This document shows, piece after piece, positions 22,230 to 30,225 of a stretch of DNA of 64,000 nt. The stretch covers positions 310,001-374,000 of the forward strand of contig NZ_JALJXJ010000001.1 of assembly GCF_024170005.1 (NCBI RefSeq), read 5' to 3'. The notes beneath the pieces were generated by a model that ran no database searches, was not told the DNA's origin, and saw nothing but the letters and a program-made list of their open reading frames with translations. The position numbers and the translations under genes are program-made. The stretch's first letter is position 1; the number at the start of each line of letters is the position of its first letter. This DNA is from Azospirillum lipoferum. Lineage in GTDB: Bacteria > Pseudomonadota > Alphaproteobacteria > Azospirillales > Azospirillaceae.

Positions 22230-23261
22230 TTACGCCGCCTTCACCCCGCTTAGGAAATTCTCCACCTCCTGGCGCAGGCGGGTGGATTCAGTGCTCAGAT
22301 GGTCGGCGACGCTGCGGACTTTGCCAGCGGCACGGCCGGTGTCGCCGGCGGCGCGGGTGACGCCGACGATGTTGCTGGTGACCTGCTGCGTGCCCTGCGC
22401 CGCTTCCTGGACGTTGCGGCTGATCTCCTGCGTCGCCGCACTCTGCTGTTCCACCGCCGAGGCGATGGTGGCGGAGATCTGGCTGATCTCGGTGATGATG
22501 CGGCCGATCTCCTCGATGGCGGAAACGGCTTCGCGCGTCGCACCCTGGATGGTGGCGATCTGGCCGGTGATGTCCTCGGTCGCCTTGGCCGTCTGGTTGG
22601 CCAGACTCTTCACCTCGCTCGCCACGACGGCGAAGCCCTTGCCGGCCTCCCCGGCGCGCGCCGCTTCGATGGTGGCGTTCAGCGCCAGCAGGTTGGTCTG
22701 CGCCGCGATGTTGTTGATGAGGTCCACCACCTCGCCGATCTTCTGCGCGCCTTCGGCAAGGCCGGAAACCACGCCGTTGGCGCGGCTGGCGCCGCTGACC
22801 GCCTGTTCGGCAACACGGGTCGACTGGGTGACCTGACGGCCGATCTCGGCGATGGAGGACGACAGTTCCTCCGCGGCGGCGGCGACGGTCTGGACGTTGG
22901 CGGATGCCTGTTCAGCGGCCGACGCCACCGTGGTGCTCTGTTGGTTGGTCTCGTCGGCGGTGCTGCTCAGCGTGCCTGCCGACTGCTGCATCTGGGTTGC
23001 CGCACCCGACAGGCTTTGCACCACCGCGGTGACATTGCCTTCGAAGGCGTGCATCAGTTCCTCCAACCGGGCAGTGCGGCGGGCCTTGGCCTCCTCCTCG
23101 GCGCGCTGGACGGCGGCGAGGCGGTCGGCTTCGAGGGCGTTGCGCTTGAAGACATCCACCGCGTCGGCCATGGCTCCGACCTCGTCCCGGCGGCCGACGC
23201 CGGGCACCTCGACCGTGCGGTCGCCGCCGGCATATCCGGTCGAAAATCCATAGAATAAAAC
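22230..23261 (-). pseudogene. 5'-truncated methyl-accepting chemotaxis protein
   Basis: The frame encodes the last part of a HAMP domain (about [27 protein letters not shown]), a connecting helix, and a complete chemoreceptor signalling domain with the tip [20 protein letters not shown]. The periplasmic sensor, membrane helices and first HAMP helix are missing. An in-frame TAA occurs seven codons before the HAMP remnant, and the DNA there turns AT-rich. The only possible starts are internal, such as the GTG at 23207 giving 325 residues. It is most simply a decapitated receptor gene, though a short cytoplasmic product cannot be excluded. Confidence 0.75.
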
Positions 23262-23399
23262 TTATAGTTGCTGATTCGACGATGGGCATCCGCCAAGTTC
23301 AGCAACATTTGCATGTGAAGAGGCATTGTGTTGCATCCCTGTGCGGGCGATGCGCGGACGGCGATGGATAGACGATTGAGAGCGGTCGGCGGCGCAGGA

Positions 23400-23867
23400 T
23401 CAGCGGCGCAGCCGCATGTCGATGTGGGGAATGCCGAAATCGTCGTAGGGCTCGGTGTCGCGAACCAATCCGAAGCTGCCGTAGAAGCGTTCCAGGTAAA
23501 GCTGCGCGCCGATCACCACGTCACGGCCGGGCCAGCGGTCCGCCAGCACCGCCAGCGATTCCGCCACCAGCGCCCGTCCCAGTCCGGTCGAGCGTTGCGA
23601 CGGATCGACCGCCAGCCGGCCGAAGGAGACCGGTGAGTCCGGGCCATCGCCTTCGGGGTCCAGGCAGCGGGCGCAGCCGACGATGGCACCGTCGGCATCC
23701 GTCGCGATCAGGTGAAGCGCCCCGGGGTCGCGTCCGTCGATGTCGGGATAGGGGCACCTCTGTTCCACAACGAACACCCGGCTGCGCAAGGCCAGCAGGT
23801 CGTGCAGTTCGGTCAGCGTCAGGGTGTGGAATTCGACAGGGCGGATGGCGGGCGGGAAGTTCGTCAC
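23400..23867 (-). CDS. GNAT family N-acetyltransferase, ElaA-like
   Basis: The 155-residue product matches ElaA-type GNAT proteins. The N-terminal segment LTLTELHDLLALRSRVFVVEQ is the ElaA signature. The acetyl-CoA pyrophosphate-binding motif is RSTGLGRALV near residues 92-101, and the terminal YGSFGL region is typical. The acceptor substrate is unknown. It is separated by only 7 bases from the following unknown gene on the same strand, so the two are probably co-transcribed. Confidence 0.88.
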   Translation of the reverse strand: MTNFPPAIRPVEFHTLTLTELHDLLALRSRVFVVEQRCPYPDIDGRDPGALHLIATDADGAIVGCARCLDPEGDGPDSPVSFGRLAVDPSQRSTGLGRALVAESLAVLADRWPGRDVVIGAQLYLERFYGSFGLVRDTEPYDDFGIPHIDMRLRR

Positions 23868-23874
23868 GGGAGGC

Positions 23875-24285
23875 TCAGGCGATGGCGTTGCGGATCATGT
23901 AGTCGGCGATGTCCTTGGGCTTCACCTTGACTTCGGTCAGCGGCTCGTCGGCGGTCATCGCTTTGGCGACCAGCAGGCTGTTCTGCACGTTGGTCAGGGT
24001 GATGCGGAACACGCCGGCCGCGCCCTTCAGACGCGGGTAGTAGGTGGGGTCGATCACCTTCTCGCGCCGGCCGAGCCGGGTCAGCGCGGTTTCCTCGTCC
24101 AGATCCTCGACCGGCTTGGATTGGACGAGCTTCCAGTCGGATTCCCCGCCCCAGCCGGCGGCGATGGCGGCCTTGGCTGCGGCCTCGTCCTCTGCCACGC
24201 CCAATTTGTAGATGTGTTTCCCCTGTCCGACGTCGGACGCCCATTTGGTCAGGGCGGCACTGCGCGCGACATAGACGAGGGCCAT
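23875..24285 (-). CDS. Conserved protein of unknown function, upstream of the elaA-like gene
   Basis: The 136-residue protein is soluble, without signal peptide, and I cannot assign it to a named family. The N-terminus MALVYVARSAALTKWASDVG is followed by GKHIYKLGVAED. Its VYV...HIYKLGV spacing loosely recalls the GIY-YIG core, but no catalytic Arg/Glu arrangement is evident, so this is not claimed. The last 35 residues look like a small helical domain. It lies directly upstream of the GNAT gene in a likely two-gene unit. Confidence 0.75.
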   Translation of the reverse strand: MALVYVARSAALTKWASDVGQGKHIYKLGVAEDEAAAKAAIAAGWGGESDWKLVQSKPVEDLDEETALTRLGRREKVIDPTYYPRLKGAAGVFRITLTNVQNSLLVAKAMTADEPLTEVKVKPKDIADYMIRNAIA

Positions 24286-24330
24286 GACGACTCGATCCTT
24301 CCGGCGGAACCGTTGAGTTTATTGCGGAGT

Positions 24331-24750
24331 TTATTGCAGCGAAGACTGCCGCGCGATGGGCGTGATGAGGATGCGGGTGACCACGTCCTTACCGAACATG
24401 GCGATCACCGATTCATCGATGCGGCGGCGCAGGGCGGGGACGTTGGCGATGTTGCCGCGGACGATCCATCCCTCGTCCACCCCCTTGTAGATGGCGGTCA
24501 GGATGGCGTCATGCAGGCGGGGAATGCTGAGCTGCACCTCGCCCAGCTTCAGGGCATCGCCGACCTCGAGGTTCACTTCGACCTGGGTGTATTTCTCGAT
24601 CCGGCCGGCATTCACCACCGGGACCATCAGCGGCTTGATCCGCACCGACGGCGGCAGGGCGCCCGCCGCCCCCTCGTTCGCTGCGGCCGGCAGCGCCGAG
24701 GGCAGCGTCAGAAACAGGGCAAGGCAGAGGGCAGACAGAAAGCCACGCAT
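24331..24750 (-). CDS. Secreted FliL-like protein
   Basis: The 139-residue product has a signal peptide ending near AAA-NEG (residue 24) and a single domain with FliL-like patterns: RIEKYTQVEVNLEV and PRLHDAILTAIYKGV. It is clearly paralogous to the membrane-anchored protein at 32573-33028, but here the N-terminal helix appears to be a cleavable signal. FliL stabilises the flagellar stator in other bacteria; no flagellar gene lies nearby, so the role is uncertain. Confidence 0.7.
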   Translation of the reverse strand: MRGFLSALCLALFLTLPSALPAAANEGAAGALPPSVRIKPLMVPVVNAGRIEKYTQVEVNLEVGDALKLGEVQLSIPRLHDAILTAIYKGVDEGWIVRGNIANVPALRRRIDESVIAMFGKDVVTRILITPIARQSSLQ

Positions 24751-24876
24751 GGCAGGACACCGCGAAGGACCGGATGGCGGGGATGCTACCGGTCCGACGC
24801 GGCGCTTGCAACCGGGGCCCAGCCCCTATGCGGGGCCGGGGGCGATTGGTCACGGGGGATTAGAGGGCTTGCGCGA

Positions 24877-25389
24877 TCAGGCGGCCTTCTTGCCGCTGGC
24901 CGCCATCGCCTTCTTGTTGACGTCGCCGATCGCCAGCTTGTTCAGCAGGGTGTCGGTGTCTTTTTCCTCCTGCAATGTCTCGTCCAGCAGCTGGGCGACC
25001 TTGTCGAGACCGCAGGCGGTGGCGTAGGCGTGCAGCGTGCCGTAGCTGGCGATTTCGTAATGCTCGACCTTCTGGGCGGCGGCGATCAGCGCGGCATCCT
25101 GCACCTCGGGCGCCAGACCCATTTCCAGGATTTCCTGGGCCTCGCTGATCAGCCCTTCCATCGCATCGCAATGCTTGCCGCGCGGGCGGGTGTCCAGTTC
25201 CTCGAACACCTGCTGAAGCCGTTCGATCTGGCCGTTGGTCTGTTCCAGATGGGTTTCGAACGCTTGGCGCAGCTGGTCGGAGCTGGCGGCCTTGGCCATC
25301 TTGGGCAGGGCCTTCGCGATCTGCTTCTCGGCGTGGTAAATGTCGCGAAGATCCTCGATCAGCAGATCCTGCATCGTCTTGGCGGCCAT
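24877..25389 (-). CDS. Ferritin-like DUF892 (YciE/YciF family) stress protein
   Basis: The 170-residue protein has the DUF892 pattern: a four-helix bundle beginning QDLLIEDLRDIYHAEKQIAKALPKM, with Glu and His positions that would form a di-metal site. KVEHYEIASYGTLHAYA lies in the third helix. YciE/YciF proteins are induced by osmotic and stationary-phase stress in enterobacteria and are structurally ferritin-like; catalysis is unproven. The C-terminal Ala/Lys tail is variable. It is divergent from the small gene that follows, with 140 bases between. Confidence 0.9.
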   Translation of the reverse strand: MAAKTMQDLLIEDLRDIYHAEKQIAKALPKMAKAASSDQLRQAFETHLEQTNGQIERLQQVFEELDTRPRGKHCDAMEGLISEAQEILEMGLAPEVQDAALIAAAQKVEHYEIASYGTLHAYATACGLDKVAQLLDETLQEEKDTDTLLNKLAIGDVNKKAMAASGKKAA

Positions 25390-25529
25390 TGTGGTGGTCC
25401 TTCCTCGCTGTGGGTGTTGGCGGAGCGGGGCTCCTGCGCGCCGGATGGCAGCGTGGACAACAGCGATCGCCGCCTTTGTGTTGCGGTCTCGAACGGGGAT
25501 TGGCCTTCGGGCAGGGGAGGGCGTGGAAC

Positions 25530-25790
25530 ATGACCGGTGGAGACGTGCTGTTCGAATTCCAGCGGGTCGGCAGCTACCTGCGGGTGACAGCGATCGACGC
25601 GAAGACCGGCGTCGAAGTGACGGTGGCCGGCCCGGCGACCGGCAGCCAGGAGTTGCTGAAGCGGACGGCGATCAACAAGCTGCGCTTTGTCCAGAACAAG
25701 GGCGCCGGCCCGGCGTCGCCGGCCAAGCCGGAGCCGCCGAAATCGGTGCCGCCCAAGCCTGGAGCGAAGCGGGGCGGCGGGCTCTATTGA
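25530..25790 (+). CDS. Small basic protein of unknown function
   Basis: The 86-residue product has a compact N-terminal domain of about 55 residues (GGDVLFEFQRVGSYLRVTAID) with the look of a small beta-barrel, then a Pro/Lys-rich tail. Proteins of this kind occur in related Rhodospirillales, but I do not know a function. The ATG is preceded by GGGGAGGG, a good ribosome-binding site, which is why it is preferred over the open frame upstream. Codon use is typical of the chromosome. Confidence 0.7.
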   Translation: MTGGDVLFEFQRVGSYLRVTAIDAKTGVEVTVAGPATGSQELLKRTAINKLRFVQNKGAGPASPAKPEPPKSVPPKPGAKRGGGLY

Positions 25791-25812
25791 CCCGGCGTCG
25801 CGCAAAGAAAAC

Positions 25813-25839
25813 GCGCCGCCGGACGGGGCCGGGCGGCGC
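25813..25839. terminator. GC hairpin in the 348-base gap after the small basic gene
   Basis: Perfect arms GCGCCGCC and GGCGGCGC lie 23 bases after the stop. Read on the minus strand it is followed by GTTTTCTTT, while the plus side lacks a T-run. It probably stops transcription in both directions. The rest of the gap up to 26138 shows no convincing gene and must hold the promoter of the secreted protein downstream. Confidence 0.55.
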
Positions 25840-26138
25840 GGATCGAAGTCTGGCTTTTGCTGATGGTGAGCGCCGGCATGCCTCCGCCGGCAATACCGGC
25901 ACTGGGCCGGACCACCGGTCGTAGAGCGAACCGCTCGACCCCGACAGTAGACCTATGCCTGCTCGTTGACACTGGCGCAGGGGGTGTAACGCTTGTAGAA
26001 CCGCGCATCTCTGAACGAATGGCGCATAAGAAAAGCCCCCTTTTCTGCGCCAATCGGCTGCTTAGGCGGGGGTGTCGGCTGGACCATGTTCCGTGCCGGC
26101 CTTCGGGCAGAGGAACGAAACACCAGAGGATTGAGGCC

Positions 26139-26630
26139 ATGGTGGGTGTCAGGGTGGTGGATGTGACGGCGTTTCTGCGCGTGTCGTTGATGTCTGCGGC
26201 GGTAACGGCGACCGCTTTGGTTACGGGCCTGCCGGTGCTGGCGACTCCGCAGGCGGCGCTGGCCGCTTCATCCCAGACAACCCAGAAGCCGGACCATGGA
26301 GCCAAGGAGCATGGCAGCCGCCAGTCGGCACCCGGTGCGGGCTCTTCCGCCGGGACGGCCGGAGGAGCGACCTCGACCGCCCCTCAACCGACGACGCCGG
26401 CTGCGGGCTGCCTGAAGCCGGGTGTGCCGCTGTGCATGGACGATCAGGCGACCTTCCTCAGTGCCGATAAGATGTCGTCCTGTCAGGGTGAGGTGAAGGA
26501 GTATGTCGACAAGTCGATGGCTTATCTGACCTGTTTGAATGAAGAGAATGTGGCGACCGGTCGGGAATTGAGCCGCAACGTCGACCGTTTCAACTGCCGA
26601 CTGTCAGGCCGGAAGGGCTGCGCCAACTGA
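26139..26630 (+). CDS. Secreted protein of unknown function with four cysteines
   Basis: The 163-residue product has an N-terminal hydrophobic segment (about 12-35, ending ALA-A) that is likely a signal peptide. A low-complexity Ser/Gly/Thr/Pro linker to about residue 90 follows. A C-terminal domain has six cysteines in the order GCLKPGVPLC, SCQGEV, TCL, NCR and GC, several of which could form disulphides. No family is recognised. The start is chosen because it places the signal peptide at the N-terminus; the frame is open upstream. It is convergent with mucR. Confidence 0.7.
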   Translation: MVGVRVVDVTAFLRVSLMSAAVTATALVTGLPVLATPQAALAASSQTTQKPDHGAKEHGSRQSAPGAGSSAGTAGGATSTAPQPTTPAAGCLKPGVPLCMDDQATFLSADKMSSCQGEVKEYVDKSMAYLTCLNEENVATGRELSRNVDRFNCRLSGRKGCAN

Positions 26631-26735
26631 AGCCGGCTGTTTTCAGGATGCTGCCAGGGTAGTTCGGGCGGCAGTTCGACCGCGACCGATTCGCATCTTC
26701 AACCAATTCGATGGTTTTGCCGTCGACCGGACACG

Positions 26736-26770
26736 CATACGGGCCGATTCCCTGAGGGATCGGCCCGTAT
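26736..26770. terminator. Long perfect hairpin between the secreted protein gene and mucR
   Basis: The arms ATACGGGCCGATTCCCT and AGGGATCGGCCCGTAT pair almost without mismatch around a two-base loop. It sits between convergent genes and is probably a bidirectional transcription stop, although neither side has a long T-run. Confidence 0.7.
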
Positions 26771-26790
26771 TGCATACGGACTTTTCTCGA

Positions 26791-27234
26791 TCAACCAGCC
26801 TTGCGGCGGGTCTGGCGGCCGGAGCTGCGGCCCAGACCGATGCGCTTGGCGAATTCCGAACGCTGTGCCGCATAATTCGGCGCGACCATCGGATAGTCGG
26901 GCGGAAGTCCCCAGCGGGCGCGATATTCGTCCGGCGACATGTTGTAGGTCGAACGAAGATGCCGCTTCAGCATCTTCAACTTCTTCCCATCTTCCAGGCA
27001 GACGATGTATTCGGGCGTCACCGATTTGCGAATCGGAACGGCCGGCTTCAGCGGTTCCGCCGCGACCTCACGAGGCTGACCATTCAGACCGGTCAGCGAC
27101 GAGTAGACCGTATTGATCACGTCGGGGATTTGCTGAGCAGGCAACACGTTCTTGCTGACATACGCCGATACGATGTCGGCGGTCATCCGCAGCAGCGCAT
27201 TGTCCGGTACATCGGCGCGAAGCTGGTCGCTCAT
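26791..27234 (-). CDS. mucR: MucR/Ros family transcriptional regulator
   Basis: MucR proteins bind AT-rich promoters through a single zinc-finger-like domain and control exopolysaccharide and motility genes in alphaproteobacteria. The 147-residue product has the N-terminal oligomerisation helix region (TADIVSAYVSKN) and the finger VCLEDGKKLKMLKRHL followed by YNMSPDEYRARWGL. The second zinc Cys is replaced by Asp, as in other MucR proteins, and the last His position is Tyr. The start MSDQLRADV was chosen because the family begins there; 43 upstream codons in frame lack support. Confidence 0.92.
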   Translation of the reverse strand: MSDQLRADVPDNALLRMTADIVSAYVSKNVLPAQQIPDVINTVYSSLTGLNGQPREVAAEPLKPAVPIRKSVTPEYIVCLEDGKKLKMLKRHLRSTYNMSPDEYRARWGLPPDYPMVAPNYAAQRSEFAKRIGLGRSSGRQTRRKAG

Positions 27235-27816
27235 TGCACTGTGTCCTGGTTTTTCATTTGTCCGTACGAACCAAGTTGCATACCGTGATTTGGGTGTCAA
27301 TATAATTTCGGCAAGCAGCAAATTAGTTGCTCTTGCCCGCCAGAACAAAGGAACGCCGTGCAAATCAGCTTTCGCTGAAAATCGTTGCGCGGTTGTGGCT
27401 GTGTCGCAGCTTTAAGGGACGTCTAGTAAGTGCCGGCTTGCGATTTTCCCCCGACCCCGCTGCGGCAATTGACCGATTTCCCGCTCCTATAACGAATCGG
27501 CTATCTCCCTTGCTTCCGCCCTTCGGCAACGAAGAGGTGAAAATCGATACCGAACTTTCGCGGTGGTAGGGGCGGTGGCCCCGCTGCCGGTGGACCGGTT
27601 CAGGAATCGCCATGCGGGCTCCGTAGGGGCCAAGGGGGCTGTTGCCGGAAACCGCCTGCCGGGCGGGCGGTGCCGGATTTAGCTATGCATCCACGTCATG
27701 GTGTGGCTGTGGCGGTTGGCACCGACATCTGGTAGGGTGCCGGCGTCTTTCGCCGCATTGCCGGCCCAGTTGCGCATCGTGCATCCGTTACCGCCCGCAC
27801 CGGAGTTTCCGCCGTC
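27235..27816. promoter_or_regulatory. Divergent intergenic region of mucR and rpiB
   Basis: The 582 bases hold no convincing gene. The half next to mucR is AT-richer than its surroundings, with stretches such as GTGTCAATATAATTTCGGC that fit a promoter and a possible autoregulatory MucR target. The half next to rpiB is GC-rich and contains short open frames without ribosome-binding sites. Confidence 0.45.
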
Positions 27817-28254
27817 ATGACCGTCCGCACCGTGGCACTCGCTTCCGATCACGCCGGCTATGAGCTGAAGGCTCAGATCGCCCGGCAGCTTGAGGGCGCC
27901 GGCTACACCGTCCTCGATCTTGGCACCGACGGGCCGGCCTCGGTCGATTACCCGGACTTCGCCGCGGCGCTGGCCGCCGCCGTCACCGACGGCCGGGCGC
28001 AACGCGGCGTGCTGATCTGCGGCAGCGGCATCGGCATCAGCATCGCCGCCAACCGCCATCCCGGCATCCGTGCCGCGCTGGTGCATGACGTGACCACCGC
28101 GCGGCTGTCGCGCGAGCACAATGACGCCAACGTGATCGCGCTGGGTGCCCGCGTCATCGGGCCGGAGATCGCCAAGGATTGCGTCGAAATGTTCCTGAAG
28201 ACCGGTTTCGAAGGCGGCGAGCGCCACAGCCGCCGCATCGCCAAGATGGGCTGA
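27817..28254 (+). CDS. rpiB: Ribose-5-phosphate isomerase B
   Basis: RpiB interconverts ribose 5-phosphate and ribulose 5-phosphate in the pentose phosphate pathway. The 145-residue protein has the family N-terminus VALASDHAGYELK. The catalytic region is GVLICGSGIGISIAANRHPGIRAAL with the active Cys near residue 69, followed by SREHNDANVIALGAR. Length is normal. It lies 135 bases before glyA on the same strand, a pairing that also occurs in other alphaproteobacteria. Confidence 0.97.
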   Translation: MTVRTVALASDHAGYELKAQIARQLEGAGYTVLDLGTDGPASVDYPDFAAALAAAVTDGRAQRGVLICGSGIGISIAANRHPGIRAALVHDVTTARLSREHNDANVIALGARVIGPEIAKDCVEMFLKTGFEGGERHSRRIAKMG

Positions 28255-28389
28255 GCGCGTATCCGCGCCGCCAATCCTTGGCCCATATTCGGCCGCCGAG
28301 GCCCGCAACCGGGATGCGACAGTTCCCGGAACGACCTGTCCGGGCTTCCGACCGGCTTTGCGCCCTTCGATCCTAAGGAATCTTCCGCC

Positions 28390-29691
28390 ATGACCAGCAG
28401 CAACACCGCCGAGATCGGCCGCTTCTTCGCCGCCTCGCTTGCCGAGACCGATCCCGAACTGGCCCGCGCGGTGCGCGACGAGCTGGTGCGCCAGCAGGAG
28501 CAGATCGAGCTGATCGCGTCCGAAAACATCGTCTCCCAGGCGGTGCTGGAGGCGCAGGGCTCGGTCCTGACCAACAAATATGCCGAGGGCTATCCGGGCA
28601 AGCGCTATTACGGCGGCTGCGAGTTCGTCGATGTCGCCGAGACTCTGGCGATCGAGCGCGCCTGCAAGCTGTTCAACTGCGACTTCGCCAATGTTCAGCC
28701 GAACTCCGGCTCCCAGGCCAACCAGGCGGTTCTGCTGGCTCTGCTGCAGCCGGGCGACTGCGTGCTGGGCATGTCGCTGGCCGCCGGCGGCCATCTGACC
28801 CACGGTGCCGCCCCGAACATGTCGGGCAAGTGGTTCAAGGCCGTGCAGTATGGCGTCCGCAAGGACGATCATCTGATCGACTTCGATCAGGTCGAGGCGC
28901 TGGCCCGCGAGCACAAGCCGAAGCTGATCATCGCCGGCGGTTCCGCCTATCCGCGCGTTCTGGACTATGAGCGCTTCCGCGCCATCGCGGACGAGGTCGG
29001 TGCGATCTTCATGGTCGACATCGCCCACTATGCCGGCCTGATCGCCGGCGGCGTCTATCCGAACCCGTTCCCCTATGCCGACGTGGTCACCACCACCACC
29101 CACAAGACCCTGCGCGGTCCGCGCGGCGGCATGGTGCTGACCAACAAGGAAGACATCGCCAAGAAGATCAACTCGGCGGTGTTCCCCGGCCTGCAGGGCG
29201 GCCCGCTGATGCATGTCATCGCCGCCAAGGCGGTGGCTTTCGCCGAGGCGCTGCGTCCGGAGTTCAAGACCTACGCCCAGGCGGTGGTCGACAACGCCCA
29301 GATCCTGGCCAAGACGCTGATCGCGGGCGGGCTGGACATCGTGTCGGGCGGCACCGACAGCCACATCGTGCTGGTCGATCTGCGTCCGAAGAACCTGACC
29401 GGCAAGGCGGCGGAAGCGAGCCTGGAGCATGCCGGCATGACCTGCAACAAGAACGGCGTGCCGTTCGACCCGCAGAAGCCGATGATCACCTCCGGCGTCC
29501 GTCTGGGCAGCCCGGCGGCGACCACCCGCGGCTTCGGCGTCGCCGAGTTCAAACAGGTCGGCGAGATGATCGTCGAGACGCTGGACGGTCTGGCCGCCAG
29601 CAACTCCGGCGACAACACGGCGGTCGAGGCGTCGGTGCGCGAGCGCGTCCGCGGTCTGTGCCGTCAGTTCCCGATTTATCCGACCCTCTGA
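28390..29691 (+). CDS. glyA: Serine hydroxymethyltransferase GlyA
   Basis: GlyA converts serine and tetrahydrofolate to glycine and methylene-tetrahydrofolate using PLP. The 433-residue product has the conserved [11 protein letters not shown] near the N-terminus, [10 protein letters not shown], and the PLP-lysine motif [28 protein letters not shown] is present near the C-terminus. All key residues are intact. It is followed by nrdR after 20 bases, so the two form an operon, the usual alphaproteobacterial arrangement. Confidence 0.98.
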   Translation: MTSSNTAEIGRFFAASLAETDPELARAVRDELVRQQEQIELIASENIVSQAVLEAQGSVLTNKYAEGYPGKRYYGGCEFVDVAETLAIERACKLFNCDFANVQPNSGSQANQAVLLALLQPGDCVLGMSLAAGGHLTHGAAPNMSGKWFKAVQYGVRKDDHLIDFDQVEALAREHKPKLIIAGGSAYPRVLDYERFRAIADEVGAIFMVDIAHYAGLIAGGVYPNPFPYADVVTTTTHKTLRGPRGGMVLTNKEDIAKKINSAVFPGLQGGPLMHVIAAKAVAFAEALRPEFKTYAQAVVDNAQILAKTLIAGGLDIVSGGTDSHIVLVDLRPKNLTGKAAEASLEHAGMTCNKNGVPFDPQKPMITSGVRLGSPAATTRGFGVAEFKQVGEMIVETLDGLAASNSGDNTAVEASVRERVRGLCRQFPIYPTL

Positions 29692-29711
29692 TCCGATAAG
29701 GTGATCGACAG

Positions 29712-30179
29712 ATGCGCTGCCCGTTCTGCGGAAACGAGGACACCCAGGTCAAGGACTCGCGCCCGACCGAAGACAACTCGGCAATCCGCCGGCGGCGCTT
29801 CTGTCCCAGTTGCAGCGCCCGCTTCACCACCTTCGAACGCGTCCAACTGCGCGAGCTGACGGTGGTGAAAAGCAACGGCCAGCGCGAACCCTTCGACCGC
29901 GAGAAGTTGCTGCGGTCGATGAAGATCGCGCTGCGCAAACGCCCGATCGACGCCGACCGCATCGATCGGGTGGTGAACAGCATGGTCCGTCAGCTCGAAT
30001 CTTCAGGCGAGAGCGAAATCCCGTCGAAGCAGATCGGCGAGAAGATCATGGAAGCGCTGCAGACGATGGATCAGGTAGCGTATATCCGCTACGCCTCGGT
30101 CTACAAGGACTTCCGCGAAGCCTCCGACTTCAACGAGTTCGTCGAGCAGCTGGCTCCGGAAGCGTCGCCGGGGATGTGA
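29712..30179 (+). CDS. nrdR: Transcriptional repressor NrdR
   Basis: NrdR represses ribonucleotide reductase operons when dATP/ATP is bound. The 155-residue protein has an N-terminal zinc ribbon with Cys3, Cys6, Cys31 and Cys34, then an ATP-cone from about residue 48 to 138 ([20 protein letters not shown]). Length and motifs are typical. Its place directly behind glyA is common. No NrdR box pair is seen in this window, so its targets lie elsewhere. Confidence 0.97.
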   Translation: MRCPFCGNEDTQVKDSRPTEDNSAIRRRRFCPSCSARFTTFERVQLRELTVVKSNGQREPFDREKLLRSMKIALRKRPIDADRIDRVVNSMVRQLESSGESEIPSKQIGEKIMEALQTMDQVAYIRYASVYKDFREASDFNEFVEQLAPEASPGM

Positions 30180-30186
30180 GTGTTCT

Positions 30187-30219
30187 GATGCGGGGCAGGT
30201 GGTTGCCCTGCCCCGCATC
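30187..30219. terminator. Perfect 13-bp hairpin between nrdR and hppA
   Basis: The arms GATGCGGGGCAGG and CCTGCCCCGCATC pair perfectly around a 7-base loop in the 46-base gap between the convergent genes. No T-run follows, so it may act as a bidirectional stop or an mRNA-stabilising stem. Confidence 0.65.
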
Positions 30220-30225
30220 AATGCC

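Noticed and set aside
26600..27300. Open frames on the plus strand opposite mucR
   Set aside because: They lack ribosome-binding sites and family likeness, while mucR matches its family along its full length.
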